Below are positions 53,535-63,482 of a stretch of 64,000 bases of DNA, piece by piece; within the stretch, counting starts at the first letter, position 1; the number at the start of each line of letters is the position of its first letter. The stretch lies in contig NZ_QUMD01000012.1 of NCBI RefSeq assembly GCF_003481985.1, forward strand, positions 45,700 through 109,699, given 5' to 3'. The notes under the pieces were generated by a model that saw only the letters and a program-made list of their open reading frames with translations, ran no database searches and had not been told where the DNA came from. The position numbers and the translations under genes were made by a program. The DNA is from Clostridium sp. OF09-36 (GTDB taxonomy: Bacteria; Bacillota; Clostridia; Lachnospirales; Lachnospiraceae).

Positions 53535-56176
53535 GTGAAGAAGTATGGAGTAAATGAACTGAGAAGAATGTTCCTGGAATTCTTTGAGAGCAAGGGACAT
53601 CTGGCAATGAAGAGCTTTTCCCTGGTGCCGCACAACGACAACAGTCTGCTCCTCATCAACTCCGGTATGGCACCGTTAAAGCCTTATTTCACCGGACAGG
53701 AGATCCCGCCAAGAAGACGTGTGACCACCTGCCAGAAGTGTATCCGTACCGGTGATATCGAGAACATCGGTAAGACTGCACGCCACGGCACCTTCTTTGA
53801 GATGCTGGGCAACTTCTCATTCGGCGATTATTTTAAGGACGAGGCAATCCACTGGTCCTGGGAGTTCTTAACTGAGGTTGTAGGACTGGAAAAAGACCGT
53901 CTGTATCCGTCTGTATACCTGGACGATGACGAGGCATTCAACATCTGGAATAAGGAGATCGGCGTTCCGGCAGAGAAAATCTTCCGCTTCGGCAAAGAGG
54001 ACAACTTCTGGGAGCATGGCGCTGGTCCGTGCGGTCCGTGTTCCGAAATCTACTATGACCGTGGTGAGAAGTACGGCTGTGGTAAGCCGGGCTGTACCGT
54101 AGGCTGTGAGTGCGACCGTTACATCGAGGTATGGAACAACGTATTCACCCAGTTCGAGAACGACGGACATGGCAACTATACCGAGTTAAAGCAGAAGAAT
54201 ATTGATACCGGTATGGGTCTGGAGCGTCTGGCCGTGGTTGTTCAGGATGTAGATTCCCTGTTCACCGTAGATACCAACAAGGCACTTCTGGATGAGGTTT
54301 GTGCCCTGGCACACACCGAGTATCAGGTAGACTATAAGAAAGATGTTTCCCTGCGTATCATCGCTGACCATGTGAAGTCCTGTACTTTCATGATCTCCGA
54401 CGGCATCATGCCGTCCAACGAGGGCCGTGGCTATGTTCTGCGCCGTCTGATCCGCCGTGCGGCACGTCATGGACGTCTGCTTGGCATTGAGGCAGATTCA
54501 TGCCGGAGCTTTCCAAGACGGTCATCGAGCTTTCCAAGGATGGTTATCCGGAGCTGGAAGAGAAGAAGGCTATGATCTTAAAGGTTCTTGCAGAAGAGGA
54601 AGAAAAGTTCAACAAGACTATCGACCAGGGTCTTGCAATCCTTGCAGATATGGAGAGCGAGATGTCCGCAAAGAACGAGACCGTACTTTCCGGCGAGAAT
54701 GCATTCAAGCTGTACGATACCTACGGATTCCCGTTAGACTTAACCATCGAGATCCTGGAAGAGAAGAACCTGACGGTAGACGAGGACGGCTTCCAGGCAG
54801 CGATGAAAAAGCAGCGTGAGAAAGCAAGAAAAGCACGTAAGACAACCAACTACATGGGTGCAGATGTTACCGTATACCAGTCTATCCCGGCTGAGATCAC
54901 TTCCAAGTTCGTTGGCTACGACAGACTGCAGCATGAGTCCAAGATCACGGTTCTGACGACCGATACCGAGATCGTGGAAGCTTTAACCGACGGTCAGCGC
55001 GGAACCATCATCGTGGATGAGACGCCGTTCTACGGAACCATGGGCGGTCAGTGCGGCGATACCGGCGTGATCACCGGAGCAAACAATGGCACCTTTGTTG
55101 TAGAAGATACCATTCACTTACAGGGCGGAAAGATCGGCCATGTGGGACATATGACCAGCGGTATGCTGGCTGTGGGCGAGACCGTTACCTTAAAGGTAAA
55201 TGAGGCTTCCCGCCGTTCTACCGAGAAGAACCACAGTGCAACCCATCTGTTACAGAAGGCACTGCGTACGGTATTAGGCGATCATGTAGAGCAGGCTGGT
55301 TCCTTAGTAACCCCGGACAGACTCCGTTTCGACTTTACCCATTTCTCCGCTATGACTCCGGAGGAGATCAAAAAGGTTGAAGATCTGGTAAATGAAAAGA
55401 TTCAGGAGAATCTGGCTGTTGTAACTCAGGAGATGAGTCTGGATGAAGCGAAGAAGACCGGTGCTATGGCACTGTTTGGTGAAAAATATGGTGAGAAGGT
55501 CCGTGTGGTTAAGATGGGCGACTTCTCCACGGAGCTTTGCGGCGGTACTCATGTGGCTTCTACTGGCACGATTCATGCGTTCAAGATCTTCTCTGAGGCA
55601 GGCATCGCAGCAGGTGTCCGCAGAATCGAAGCACTGACCGGTGACGGTCTGATGCGCTACTATGAGAACATGGAGCAGGAGTTAGCAGAGGCGGCGAAGG
55701 CAGCAAAGACCACCCCGGCTGATTTAAAGAGCAAGATCGAATCCATGCTGGAGGAGATGAAAGCACTGCACGCTGAGAACGAGAAATTAAAGAGCAAACT
55801 GGCAAATGAAGCGTTAGGCGATGTCATGAACCAGGTTCGCGATGTCAAAGGCGTGAAGGTTCTGGCTGCAAAGGTTGCAGATGTTGACATGAACGGCCTG
55901 CGCGGTCTGGGTGACCAGCTGAAAGAGAAGCTCGGTGAGGGCGTGATCGTTCTGGCATCCGTTCAGGGCGATAAGGTTAACCTGATGGTAACCGCAACCG
56001 ATGAGGCTCAGAAGAAGGGCGCTCATGCAGGCAACTTAGTCAAGGCCATTGCCGGACTTGTAGGCGGTGGCGGCGGCGGACGTCCGAACATGGCACAGGC
56101 AGGCGGTAAGAACCCGGCCGGTGTGGACGCTGCACTTGAGAAGGCTTACGAGACTGCAGCAGAGCAGATCCAGTAA
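53535..56176 (+). CDS. alaS: Alanine-tRNA ligase (frameshifted in this sequence)
   Basis: Charges tRNA-Ala and edits mischarged tRNA. The frame is broken near 54498, where GGG is read as GG (GAGGCAGATTC for GAGGGCAGATTC); restoring it gives [15 protein letters not shown]. The N-terminal part has the class II aminoacylation domain ([37 protein letters not shown] DTGMGLERL), then the editing domain with [13 protein letters not shown] and CGGTHV zinc ligands, and a C-terminal C-Ala domain with a glycine-rich [14 protein letters not shown] segment. Repaired length is 880 residues. It starts with GTG after GGAGGAAG. Essential, so the break is technical. Confidence 0.94.
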
Positions 56177-56297
56177 AATATGTTGTAATACACAGACAGC
56201 CGGGATACGTTACTGTTTGCGCGATGCGTAAATAGCAGCGTGTTCCGGCTGTCCTGCAAAAAAATACGAAAATCTGCAAAAAAACTTAAAAAAACAG

Positions 56298-56325
56298 TTG
56301 ACGAATAGAGATTTTGTGCTATAAT
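56298..56325 (+). promoter_or_regulatory. Sigma-A promoter of rpsU
   Basis: TTGACG (56298-56303), 16-bp spacer, TATAAT (56320-56325). Confidence 0.75.
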
Positions 56326-56401
56326 CATACCAGTGCTATAAAATACCCAAACAGTTGTATTATGCACAAGTACACAACTGGAGGGAGGTTAGGTGTGAGC
56401 T

Positions 56402-56578
56402 ATGTCAAACGTTATCGTTAAAGAGAACGAGAGTCTGGACAGCGCATTACGCAGATTCAAAAGAAACTGCGCAAAGGCTGGTATTCAGCAGGAAATTCGT
56501 AAGAGAGAGCATTACGAGAAGCCAAGCGTAAGACGCAAGAAAAAGTCTGAAGCTGCAAGAAAACGCAAATTTAATTAA
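56402..56578 (+). CDS. rpsU: 30S ribosomal protein S21
   Basis: A 58-residue basic small-subunit protein that starts [20 protein letters not shown] and ends in a lysine/arginine-rich tail ([19 protein letters not shown]). A GGAGGGAGG region and AGGTG precede the ATG. A strong terminator follows. The gene is small and was easy to miss. Confidence 0.97.
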   Translation: MSNVIVKENESLDSALRRFKRNCAKAGIQQEIRKREHYEKPSVRRKKKSEAARKRKFN

Positions 56579-56590
56579 GTATTTCTCTGA

Positions 56591-56617
56591 TCCCTGGTCT
56601 ATGACCAGGGATTTTTT
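56591..56617 (+). terminator. Terminator after rpsU
   Basis: TCCCTGGTC-TAT-GACCAGGGA, perfect 9-bp stem, followed by TTTTTT. Confidence 0.92.
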
Positions 56618-56665
56618 CATATCTTATTTGCAAAGGCTTTGCAGACAGAGACTGGGAGCGATACC

Positions 56666-56935
56666 GTGTTTGATCAGGCAAAACAGGCTGCAACAGAGCA
56701 TTTGAAGCTTCCGGGAGATGTGGTCCTTGGGGAAATTTTGTTGTCTTTTTCCGGGAGATACAGCGTTACCGTGGAAAATTACCGGGGGATCCTGTGGTTT
56801 GATGATTCCTGCATCCGCCTGAAAGGCAAAGACTGCAGGCTTCAGATCTGTGGGAAGCGATTGAGGATTGAATATTACGACCGGGATGCCATGAAAATAT
56901 CCGGGCAGATCCAGAGTATGGAATTTTGTGACTGA
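56666..56935 (+). CDS. yqfC: Sporulation protein YqfC (YabP family)
   Basis: An 89-residue protein of the YabP/YqfC family. Conserved LKLPGDVVLGEILLSFSGRYSV and ENYRGILWFDDSCIRL, then LRIEYYDRDAMKISGQI. In Bacillus it is made under sigma-E in the mother cell and sits with yqfD and phoH. Start chosen at GTG 56666 after GGGAG. The frame opens upstream at a TTG with no ribosome site. It is followed by yqfD after a 116-bp spacer. Confidence 0.85.
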   Translation: MFDQAKQAATEHLKLPGDVVLGEILLSFSGRYSVTVENYRGILWFDDSCIRLKGKDCRLQICGKRLRIEYYDRDAMKISGQIQSMEFCD

Positions 56936-57051
56936 AAAGAGCAGGACAGGGAGACTCACCTGTTTTGGAAAAAAGAAAACTGCGACGAAGCGGAAGCGAT
57001 ACAAAAAAGGGAACGGGATGAGTCTGGAACAGTCGGGAGGCGGTATGCGGC

Positions 57052-58241
57052 GTGCGGTGGCTGAAACAATGCTACACCGGATATGTAAAGGTACGCATGA
57101 CAGGAGGCTCACCGGAACGTTTTTTGAATCTGTGCCGGGGAAATGGGATTTCGTTGTGGAATTTAACCTTTGAAAAGGAACAGTACCAGTTTTTTCTGCT
57201 GCTTTCCGATTTTTTCCGGATCCGGCCGTTTGTGCGCAAGGCTGGTGTTCGGGTCCGTGTTCAGGAAAAACTGGGACTGCCCTTTTTTTATACCGGAACC
57301 GGAAACGAAAATTGTTTGCAGCCGGCATCGCGGGCTTTTTTCTCCTTTTGTTTGTGATGTCTCGGTTTATCTGGAATATCAGCTTTGACGGAAACCTTCG
57401 TTTTTCCAATGATACTCTGAGCAGGGAGCTTCAGGAAATCGGTGTAATTTATGGAATGCGAAAGTCCCAGGTGGACTGTGACCAGATCGAGGAGGAACTT
57501 CGGAGCCGTTGTCCCCAGATTGTCTGGGTATCTGCCCATGTAGCCGGTACCAGGCTGCAGATCCGGATCCGGGAAAATGAAACAGCCGGAAAAATCCCAT
57601 TAAAGGATGAGACACCGCGCAATCTGGTGGCCGAAAAGGCAGGAACAGTCGTTTCTATGATTGTAAGGGCCGGAAAAGCAGCGGTGCAGCCGGGAGATGA
57701 GGTGAAACCGGGACAGCTTCTGGTGGAGGGCATAGTTCCGATTACCGATGATTCCGGCGAGGTGGTGCGCAATCTGTTTGTGCGTGCAGATGCAGATATC
57801 CTGCTGCAGACACAGGAAAGCTACCGCGAAAACGTACCTCGTTTTGAACAGATCCAAAGCTTTACAGGAAAAAAACAGACCGGATTCCGGCTGCGCATAG
57901 GCAGAATAGATCTTCTTGCCATGCTCCCTGTACAAAAGAAGAAGCTGTGGGAAGTTACGCGTGCCGGAAAGCAGCTGGTCTTGTTTGAGGACTTTTATCT
58001 GCCAGTCTGGACGGAGATAATCACGGCCAGGGAATATGAAGTTGTGGAGCGGAAACGTACGAAAACAGAGCTAGATGCCTTAACAAAAGCAGTTCATGAA
58101 AGGAAATTACAAGATTTTATACAAAAAGGGGTACAAATAATCGAAAATGATGTTAAAATATTAGATAACAGTACCGGCTGGACCATCTGCGGAAGCATGA
58201 CTGTGGAGGAGCCTGCCGGGACCGGTCAAAAGCTAGAATAG
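57052..58241 (+). CDS. yqfD: Sporulation protein YqfD (frameshifted in this sequence)
   Basis: A sporulation membrane protein of about 396 residues after repair. The N-terminal part reads RWLKQCYTGYVKVRMTGGSPERFLNLC and GLPFF, the family's conserved cytosolic region, then a T7 run at about 57283-57289 must be T8 to continue LYRNRKRKLFAAGIAG, a membrane segment (FFLLLFVMSRFIWNI), and a large extracytoplasmic part with REIGVIYG-like QEIGVIYGMRKSQVD and IVPITDDSGEVV. It starts with GTG (57052) after GGGAGG. The homopolymer break is probably a sequencing error. Confidence 0.85.
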
Positions 58242-58306
58242 TTCACAGGTAGAAATTTTCTGAACTGAAAATTTCGTATGATACAGTAAGGAGCAAATAA
58301 GACAGA

Positions 58307-59325
58307 ATGAGTGTAATTGAGACAATAATTGATATCCCGGCAGAGCATGAGAAAAATGTATGCGGCCAGTTTGACGGCTATTTAAAAAAGATTGAGCGGA
58401 CGCTGCATGTGACGATCGTGGCAAGAGATGGTGCCATCAAGCTGATCGGACCGGAACTGATGATCCACCGGGCAAAGAGCGTGTTCAACAATCTGGTTGA
58501 GCTGTCAAAGCGCGGCAATGCCATTACCGAGCAGAATGTAGACTATGCATTATCTCTTTGCTTTACCGAGTCAGACGATGCGATCCTGGAGATCGATAAA
58601 GATATCATCTGCCGGACCATCAACGGAAAGCCGGTAAAACCGAAAACCGTAGGACAGAAGCAGTATGTGGATACCATCCGCAAGAAAATGATCGTATTCG
58701 GCATCGGACCTGCCGGAACCGGTAAAACTTACCTTGCCATGGCCATGGCGATCTCCGCCTTTAAAAATGGCGATGTAAACCGTATCATTTTGACGCGTCC
58801 GGCCATTGAGGCAGGCGAGAAGCTTGGATTTTGCCGGGTGACTTACAGAGCAAGATCGACCCGTACCTGCGCCCGCTCTACGATGCCCTGTACCAGATCA
58901 TGGGTGCAGAGAGCTTTTTGCATAACCAGGAGAAGGGACTGATCGAGGTGGCACCGCTTGCGTACATGAGAGGCCGTACCCTGGACAATGCCTATATCAT
59001 CCTGGATGAGGCGCAGAATACGACACCTGCGCAGATGAAGATGTTCTTAACCCGAATCGGCTTTGGTTCCAAGGTCATCATCACCGGTGATAAGACCCAG
59101 AAGGATCTGCCAAGCGGCGCAGTATCCGGTCTTGACGTTGCCATGAAGGTGCTTGGAAAGATTGACGATATCGGTTTCTGCAACCTGACCAGCAATGATG
59201 TAGTACGTCATCCGCTGGTTCAGAAGATCGTACAGGCTTACGACGATTACGAAAAGAAAACCACGCCAAAACAGCCTGCAAAGGAGAAAACGCACCGGCT
59301 GAGGGATTTCAAATATCATAAATAG
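58307..59325 (+). CDS. phoH: PhoH family ATPase (YbeZ-like; frameshifted in this sequence)
   Basis: A 339-residue P-loop protein after repair, with an N-terminal KH-like region (residues 1-100), Walker [17 protein letters not shown] (about residue 133), Walker [18 protein letters not shown] and sensor [11 protein letters not shown]. One T is missing near 58830 (GGATTTTGCC for GGATTTTTGCC); restoring it gives [17 protein letters not shown]. The family binds RNA and is thought to act with the endoribonuclease YbeY, encoded next. It follows yqfD, as in other Firmicutes. Confidence 0.93.
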
Positions 59326-59426
59326 AAACAAAGCTGCGATGCAAAACGTGCGGTGACGACACAGAATCGTTTCGATAAAACAGGACCGGAAGACTTGGTG
59401 TGCCGGTCAGAAAGGCGGAAGATACC

Positions 59427-59924
59427 ATGACCATTAATATCGAATATGAGACAGACAAGCCCCTGGATGTGGACTATGAAAAGGTGGCAAACGACATCAT
59501 CCCGGCGGCGCTGGATTATGAGAAATGCCCTTACGAGGCAGAAGTAAACCTGATCCTGACGGACAATGACGCAATTCAGGAAATCAACCGCGATTACCGC
59601 CAGATCGACCGTCCGACGGATGTCCTTTCTTTCCCAATGATCGATTTTGAGAAAGAATCCGATTTCAGCCATGTGGAGGAAGCAGTGGAGGATTATTTTA
59701 ATCCGGAGACCGGAGAGCTGATCCTGGGTGACATCATTGTTTCGGTGGAAAAGGTGATCGAGCAGGCAGAAAAATATGGCCATTCCAGGGAGCGCGAACT
59801 TGCTTTTCTGATCGCGCACAGCATGCTTCATCTGTGTGGTTATGACCACATGGAAGATGCAGAGCGGGAAGTCATGGAAACCAGACAACGGGAAATACTG
59901 GCAGGAGAGGGCTATCATAGATGA
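59427..59924 (+). CDS. ybeY: Endoribonuclease YbeY
   Basis: A 165-residue metal-dependent endoribonuclease for 16S rRNA 3'-end maturation and ribosome quality control. The zinc site is HSMLHLCGYDH (H-x3-H-x5-H). The conserved NRDYRQIDRPTDVLSFPM precedes it. Start chosen at ATG 59427 after AAAGGCGGAAG. Its last codons overlap the start of the next gene (ATGA), so translation is probably coupled. Confidence 0.95.
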   Translation: MTINIEYETDKPLDVDYEKVANDIIPAALDYEKCPYEAEVNLILTDNDAIQEINRDYRQIDRPTDVLSFPMIDFEKESDFSHVEEAVEDYFNPETGELILGDIIVSVEKVIEQAEKYGHSRERELAFLIAHSMLHLCGYDHMEDAEREVMETRQREILAGEGYHR

Positions 59925-61084
59925 GAAAAAACAAGGGGAAGAAGTATGCGTTAGGGGTTATGGCAGCGTGGTGTCTCACGGTGGGGGCTGTGGCACTGAC
60001 CGGCTGTCAGGCAAAAGAAGCAGAGAATAAGATATCCGTAGAATCGGCAGTGCCGGAACCGGAGACAAAGCCAATCGAGATTGAAACCGAGGCACCGGAA
60101 ACTGAAGCGCCTGTGCAGGAGACCGATCTGGCTGATCCGGATGAGCAGGAGCCAAGAGTCGAAAAGGATGGCATGATCCGCAGTTATCTGACTGGGGAAA
60201 TGGTGCCGGTATCCCAGGGAAACCGGCGTCCGCTGGCAATCATGATGAGCAATGACAAGGCGGCTTTGCCGCAGTATGGCATCAACCGGGCCGGGGTGGT
60301 TTATGAGGCTCCGGTTGAGGCAACCATGAACCGTTATCTGGCGATCATGGAAAATTATGATGACCTGACCCGGATCGGTTCAGTGCGCAGCTGCCGTACT
60401 TATTATGTATATTTTGCAAGAGAATTTGATGCAATCTATGCGCATTTTGGCCAGAGTACCTTTGCAAAGCCATATTTAAAATTCATTGATAACATCAATG
60501 GAATCGAAGGACAGGGAAGTACCGCATATTTCCGATCCAAAGATAAAAAATCTCCGCACAATGCCTATGCAAGCTTTGCCGGGATCCAGCGTGCGATCGA
60601 AAAGCTGGGATACAGCCAGGAATACGACGCAGACTATGACGGGCATTTCCGGTTTGCAAAAGAAGGAACGGAAGCAGTTATGCATGGAGCCGATGTGCGC
60701 GATGCCTATAAGGTAACGCCCGGCTACAAATTAAACAATCCGTGGTTTGAATACCATGAGGATGATGGTTTGTATTACCGGTTCCAGTACGGTGGTCCGC
60801 ATATGGGAGACGAAGGGCAGATCGCGGTGAAAAACATTATCATCCAGTATTGCCCGGCGGCTTATTACGCATCGACAGAGTACCGCAACATCAACGTGCA
60901 GGCCGATACCTGGGGGTATTATATTTCCAATGGCAAAGTGGAAGACATCACCTGTGAAAAAGACGGGGAGTTTGGTGTGAGCCATTACTACGATGCTTCC
61001 GGCAACGAGATTACCTTAAACCCGGGCAAGACCTGGATCTGCATCTGCACTACGAACGATATGCAGCCGGCGAAGATTGAATGA
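59921..61084 (+). CDS. YerB-like DUF3048 lipoprotein
   Basis: A 387-residue lipoprotein with signal MRKNKGKKYALGVMAAW and lipobox LTGC near residue 29, a Glu/Pro/Thr-rich linker (residues of about 35-75), and a DUF3048 domain from about 90: NRRPLAIMMSNDKAALPQYGINRAGVVYEAPVE, ENYDDLTRIGSVRSCRTYY and FGQSTFAKPYL. In Bacillus the YerB relative is a lipoprotein of unknown function near the pcrA/ligA cluster. It is the last intact core gene of the window. Beyond it base composition and gene integrity change. Confidence 0.88.
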   Translation: MRKNKGKKYALGVMAAWCLTVGAVALTGCQAKEAENKISVESAVPEPETKPIEIETEAPETEAPVQETDLADPDEQEPRVEKDGMIRSYLTGEMVPVSQGNRRPLAIMMSNDKAALPQYGINRAGVVYEAPVEATMNRYLAIMENYDDLTRIGSVRSCRTYYVYFAREFDAIYAHFGQSTFAKPYLKFIDNINGIEGQGSTAYFRSKDKKSPHNAYASFAGIQRAIEKLGYSQEYDADYDGHFRFAKEGTEAVMHGADVRDAYKVTPGYKLNNPWFEYHEDDGLYYRFQYGGPHMGDEGQIAVKNIIIQYCPAAYYASTEYRNINVQADTWGYYISNGKVEDITCEKDGEFGVSHYYDASGNEITLNPGKTWICICTTNDMQPAKIE

Positions 61085-61092
61085 AAGTATAA

Positions 61093-61239
61093 TCACTTGT
61101 TGAGCGTATCGAGGACGGTAAGTTGTCTGTAGCAAAGGTGACTTTTGGTGCAGAACCAAAAGATTATGAGGTGCAGGAATATATTCAAAAATATTATGCC
61201 AGTTTGAAATATATAACTCTTCATGACTTCCAACTATGA
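61093..61239 (+). pseudogene. Orphan C-terminal coding fragment
   Basis: An open frame of 48 codons without a plausible start, reading ERIEDGKLSVAKVTFGAEPK then DYEVQEYIQKYYASLKYITL and ending at TGA 61237-61239. It looks like the end of a real protein whose front was lost. I do not recognise the family. Confidence 0.4.
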
Positions 61240-61247
61240 TGCTTACC

Positions 61248-61472
61248 TTAACAGTCGGGTATAATGAGACTTTTTCTGTAAAAGTGTTCTCCTGCTGGTG
61301 TCAGTGAGAAGGTCCGGTTATGTCTGTCAAGAAGTTTTACCCCAAGCTCCTGTTCCAGCTTTTTTATCTGTTGGGAAATAGCTGATTGGGAAACATTACA
61401 TTTTTCAGCAGCCTGATAAAAGTTCCCTGTTTCAATGATAGCCTGAAAATATTCAATCTGTCTAAATAGCAT
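61248..61472 (-). pseudogene. LysR-type regulator, truncated after the helix-turn-helix domain
   Basis: The 74 residues encode a LysR DNA-binding domain: MLFRQIEYFQAIIETGNFYQAAEK, then CNVSQSAISQQIKKLEQEL, RHNRTFSLTPAGEHFYRK. The reading ends SLIIPDC and stops where the effector-binding domain should begin. LysR proteins are about 290-300 residues, so about three quarters of the gene is missing. It could still be expressed as a DNA-binding fragment, but is most likely a relic in a degraded island. Confidence 0.85.
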
Positions 61473-61516
61473 AGCGGAACTAATCAGGTGATAGGTAACA
61501 TTTACTTCAGGATCAG

Positions 61517-61639
61517 TTAAGGGAATCCGTTTCCGTCCTTTTCATTCATACAACGTAAAAGACTAACGAACATATTTAATGAAACATCGAAACCATCTTC
61601 TTTTTGTTGTTTACCTATAATAACGATTGGAGTAGTCGA
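61517..61639 (-). pseudogene. Possible C-terminal coding fragment
   Basis: On the minus strand an open stretch of 41 codons ends at TAA (61519-61517) and reads IVIIGKQQKEDGFDVSLNMF then VSLLRCMNEKDGNGFP. No start codon is evident. I do not recognise it. Evidence is limited to coding-like composition in a region otherwise lacking genes. Confidence 0.25.
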
Positions 61640-61691
61640 TTATAGACACTGCAATCAAAAAAATCTGAAAATATATTTATCAACATTACAT

Positions 61692-61709
61692 AAAAGTGTG
61701 TAGATGCAC
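61692..61709. promoter_or_regulatory. Operator-like repeat, copy 1
   Basis: AAAAGTGTGTAGATGCAC, repeated 75 bp further on. It contains GTGTA-GA-TGCAC, an imperfect inverted repeat. Lies upstream of the -35 box. Confidence 0.55.
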
Positions 61710-61727
61710 ATAAAATGGGAATACATA

Positions 61728-61756
61728 TTGAAAATCACGTCGTTCTGTGATAGAAT
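61728..61756 (+). promoter_or_regulatory. Sigma-A promoter of the DUF4143 ATPase gene
   Basis: TTGAAA (61728-61733), 17-bp spacer, TAGAAT (61751-61756). Bracketed by the two operator-like repeats. Confidence 0.65.
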
Positions 61757-61766
61757 CTCATTACTA

Positions 61767-61784
61767 AAAAGTGTGCAGATGCAC
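61767..61784. promoter_or_regulatory. Operator-like repeat, copy 2
   Basis: AAAAGTGTGCAGATGCAC, 17 of 18 bases as copy 1, containing the perfect inverted pair GTGCA-GA-TGCAC. It lies just downstream of the -10 box, where a bound repressor would block transcription. Confidence 0.55.
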
Positions 61785-61803
61785 GGAAAGGGGGAGCGTA
61801 ACG

Positions 61804-63057
61804 ATGGAGATTAAAAGAGACGCTTACCTACAGCAGCTGACCCTGCGAAAAGATAATGGAATGATAAAGGTGATTACCGGCATTCGTAGATGTGGCAAAT
61901 CCTTTTTGCTGTTTACCATCTTTAAGAGATACTTACTGGAGAACGGCGTTGATGTTGATCATATTATTGAGATTGCATTGGACGGTATTGAAAATGAGGA
62001 ACTAAGAGATCCTAAAGTGTGTTTCAAGTACATCAAAGATGCCATGAAAGACGATGGCAAATACTATCTGCTTCTTGATGAAGTGCAGTTTATGTCACAA
62101 TTTGAGGAAGTGCTGAACAGCCTGCTCCGCATGAGCAATATTGATGTGTATGTCACCGGAAGTAATTCCAAGTTCCTGTCCAGCGACATTGTGACCGAAT
62201 TCCGTGGCAGAGGTGATGAGATTAGAATCTACCCTCTCTCCTTTGCAGAGTTTTATTCTGTCTATGACGGCGATTATGATGATGCATGGGATGACTACAT
62301 GATCTACGGAGGATTGCCGCAGATCGTAAGTTTCCAGAGCGAACGACAGAAAGCGGACTATCTGAAGAACATCTTTGCAAATGTCTATCTGAAGGATGTT
62401 ATTGAAAGAAATAAGATTCAGAACGTGGATGAGATTGGGATTCTGGTTGATGTGCTTGCATCTGCAATCGGCGCACCGACCAACCCTTCAAAGATTGCCA
62501 ATACCTTTGCCAGTGAGCGCCAGATGACTTATGCTAATAAAACCATCTCCAAGCATATCGACTATTTGACAGATGCCTTTTTGATTTCCAAGGCAAGCCG
62601 ATACGATATTAAGGGCAGAAAGTATATCGGTGCAAATCTGAAATACTACTTTACGGATCTGGGACTGAGAAATGCACGTCTGAATTTCAGACAGCAGGAG
62701 CCTACTCATATCATGGAGAACATTGTTTATAACGAGCTGTTGATCCGTGGCTACAATGTTGATGTGGGTGTCGTGGATATCTTCGATAAGGATAAAGAGG
62801 GCAAACGTGTTCGCAAGCAGTTGGAGGTTGACTTTGTGGTGAATCAAGGAAACCAGAGATACTATATCCAGGTTGCATATGACATGACTTCGGAAGAAAA
62901 ACAGACGCAGGAGTTCAATTCTCTGCGTAATATCCCGGACTCTTTCAAGAAGATCGTCATTGTAAATGGCAGCAAAAAGCCTTGGAGAAATGATGAAGGT
63001 TTTGTCATCATGGGAATGAAGTATTTCTTGCTGAATGCGAATAGTCTGGAATTTTAA
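61804..63057 (+). CDS. AAA_14 / DUF4143 family ATPase
   Basis: A 417-residue ATPase of the AAA_14-DUF4143 type, common in gut Firmicutes and Bacteroidetes. The N-terminal domain has Walker A TGIRRCGKSFLL (about residue 25) and Walker B YYLLLDEVQFM. The C-terminal DUF4143 domain starts after YGGLPQIVSF and ends with the endonuclease-like LEVDFVVNQGN (E-x-D-F-V-V), suggesting a nuclease-like fold. Role unknown; such proteins are often in variable regions. GGGGGAG precedes the ATG. The composition is more A+T-rich than the neighbouring core genes. Confidence 0.85.
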   Translation: MEIKRDAYLQQLTLRKDNGMIKVITGIRRCGKSFLLFTIFKRYLLENGVDVDHIIEIALDGIENEELRDPKVCFKYIKDAMKDDGKYYLLLDEVQFMSQFEEVLNSLLRMSNIDVYVTGSNSKFLSSDIVTEFRGRGDEIRIYPLSFAEFYSVYDGDYDDAWDDYMIYGGLPQIVSFQSERQKADYLKNIFANVYLKDVIERNKIQNVDEIGILVDVLASAIGAPTNPSKIANTFASERQMTYANKTISKHIDYLTDAFLISKASRYDIKGRKYIGANLKYYFTDLGLRNARLNFRQQEPTHIMENIVYNELLIRGYNVDVGVVDIFDKDKEGKRVRKQLEVDFVVNQGNQRYYIQVAYDMTSEEKQTQEFNSLRNIPDSFKKIVIVNGSKKPWRNDEGFVIMGMKYFLLNANSLEF

Positions 63058-63131
63058 GTCGATTTGAGTTGTTGCTGTGGTGTTGTTCTATTTCAAAAAA
63101 GAGTGAAATGATATAAATAAGGCCAGCCGAT

Positions 63132-63470
63132 GTGGTAGCATTTATGTGGGAGTACATGAAAGTACCGGAGAATTCAAGAGAAAAAGTTAAGAATCTGCTT
63201 AAAGATGCAAATGAAAATGGAGTAAAAATAAGTCATCAGGCACCAACACTGTATGATGTTGTTCCGAAAGAAAAAATTGCTGAATTTGAAGAGCTTATGC
63301 GCAAAACCATAGCTGACATTGTATCAGAAGCCAGTAGCGTTGCCTGTTGGGTGTATGTGCAGAAATATGTGAAGCACAAAACCCTAAACGAAATGCTGCA
63401 AGAATTGCCAGACGTAAGTCAATTCATCCTAGCTATGGATACCTGGTTTGAAAAACTGATGGAGAAATAA
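63132..63470 (+). CDS. Unrecognised protein, about 110 residues
   Basis: An intact frame reading WEYMKVPENSREKVKNLLK, ending MDTWFEKLMEK. Possible starts are GTG 63132, ATG 63144 and ATG 63156, none with a good ribosome site. It is charged and helical, with no membrane segment and no motif that I know. It lies between the ATPase and a truncated synthetase gene in a degraded region, so it may itself be a fragment or fusion. Confidence 0.5.
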   Translation: MVAFMWEYMKVPENSREKVKNLLKDANENGVKISHQAPTLYDVVPKEKIAEFEELMRKTIADIVSEASSVACWVYVQKYVKHKTLNEMLQELPDVSQFILAMDTWFEKLMEK

Positions 63471-63482
63471 TCTGGGAAAAAT

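Noticed and set aside
723..59325. Programmed ribosomal frameshifting as the cause of the broken genes
   Set aside because: The breaks lack consistent slippery heptamers and stimulatory structures, occur in many unrelated genes, and all need exactly one added base in a homopolymer.
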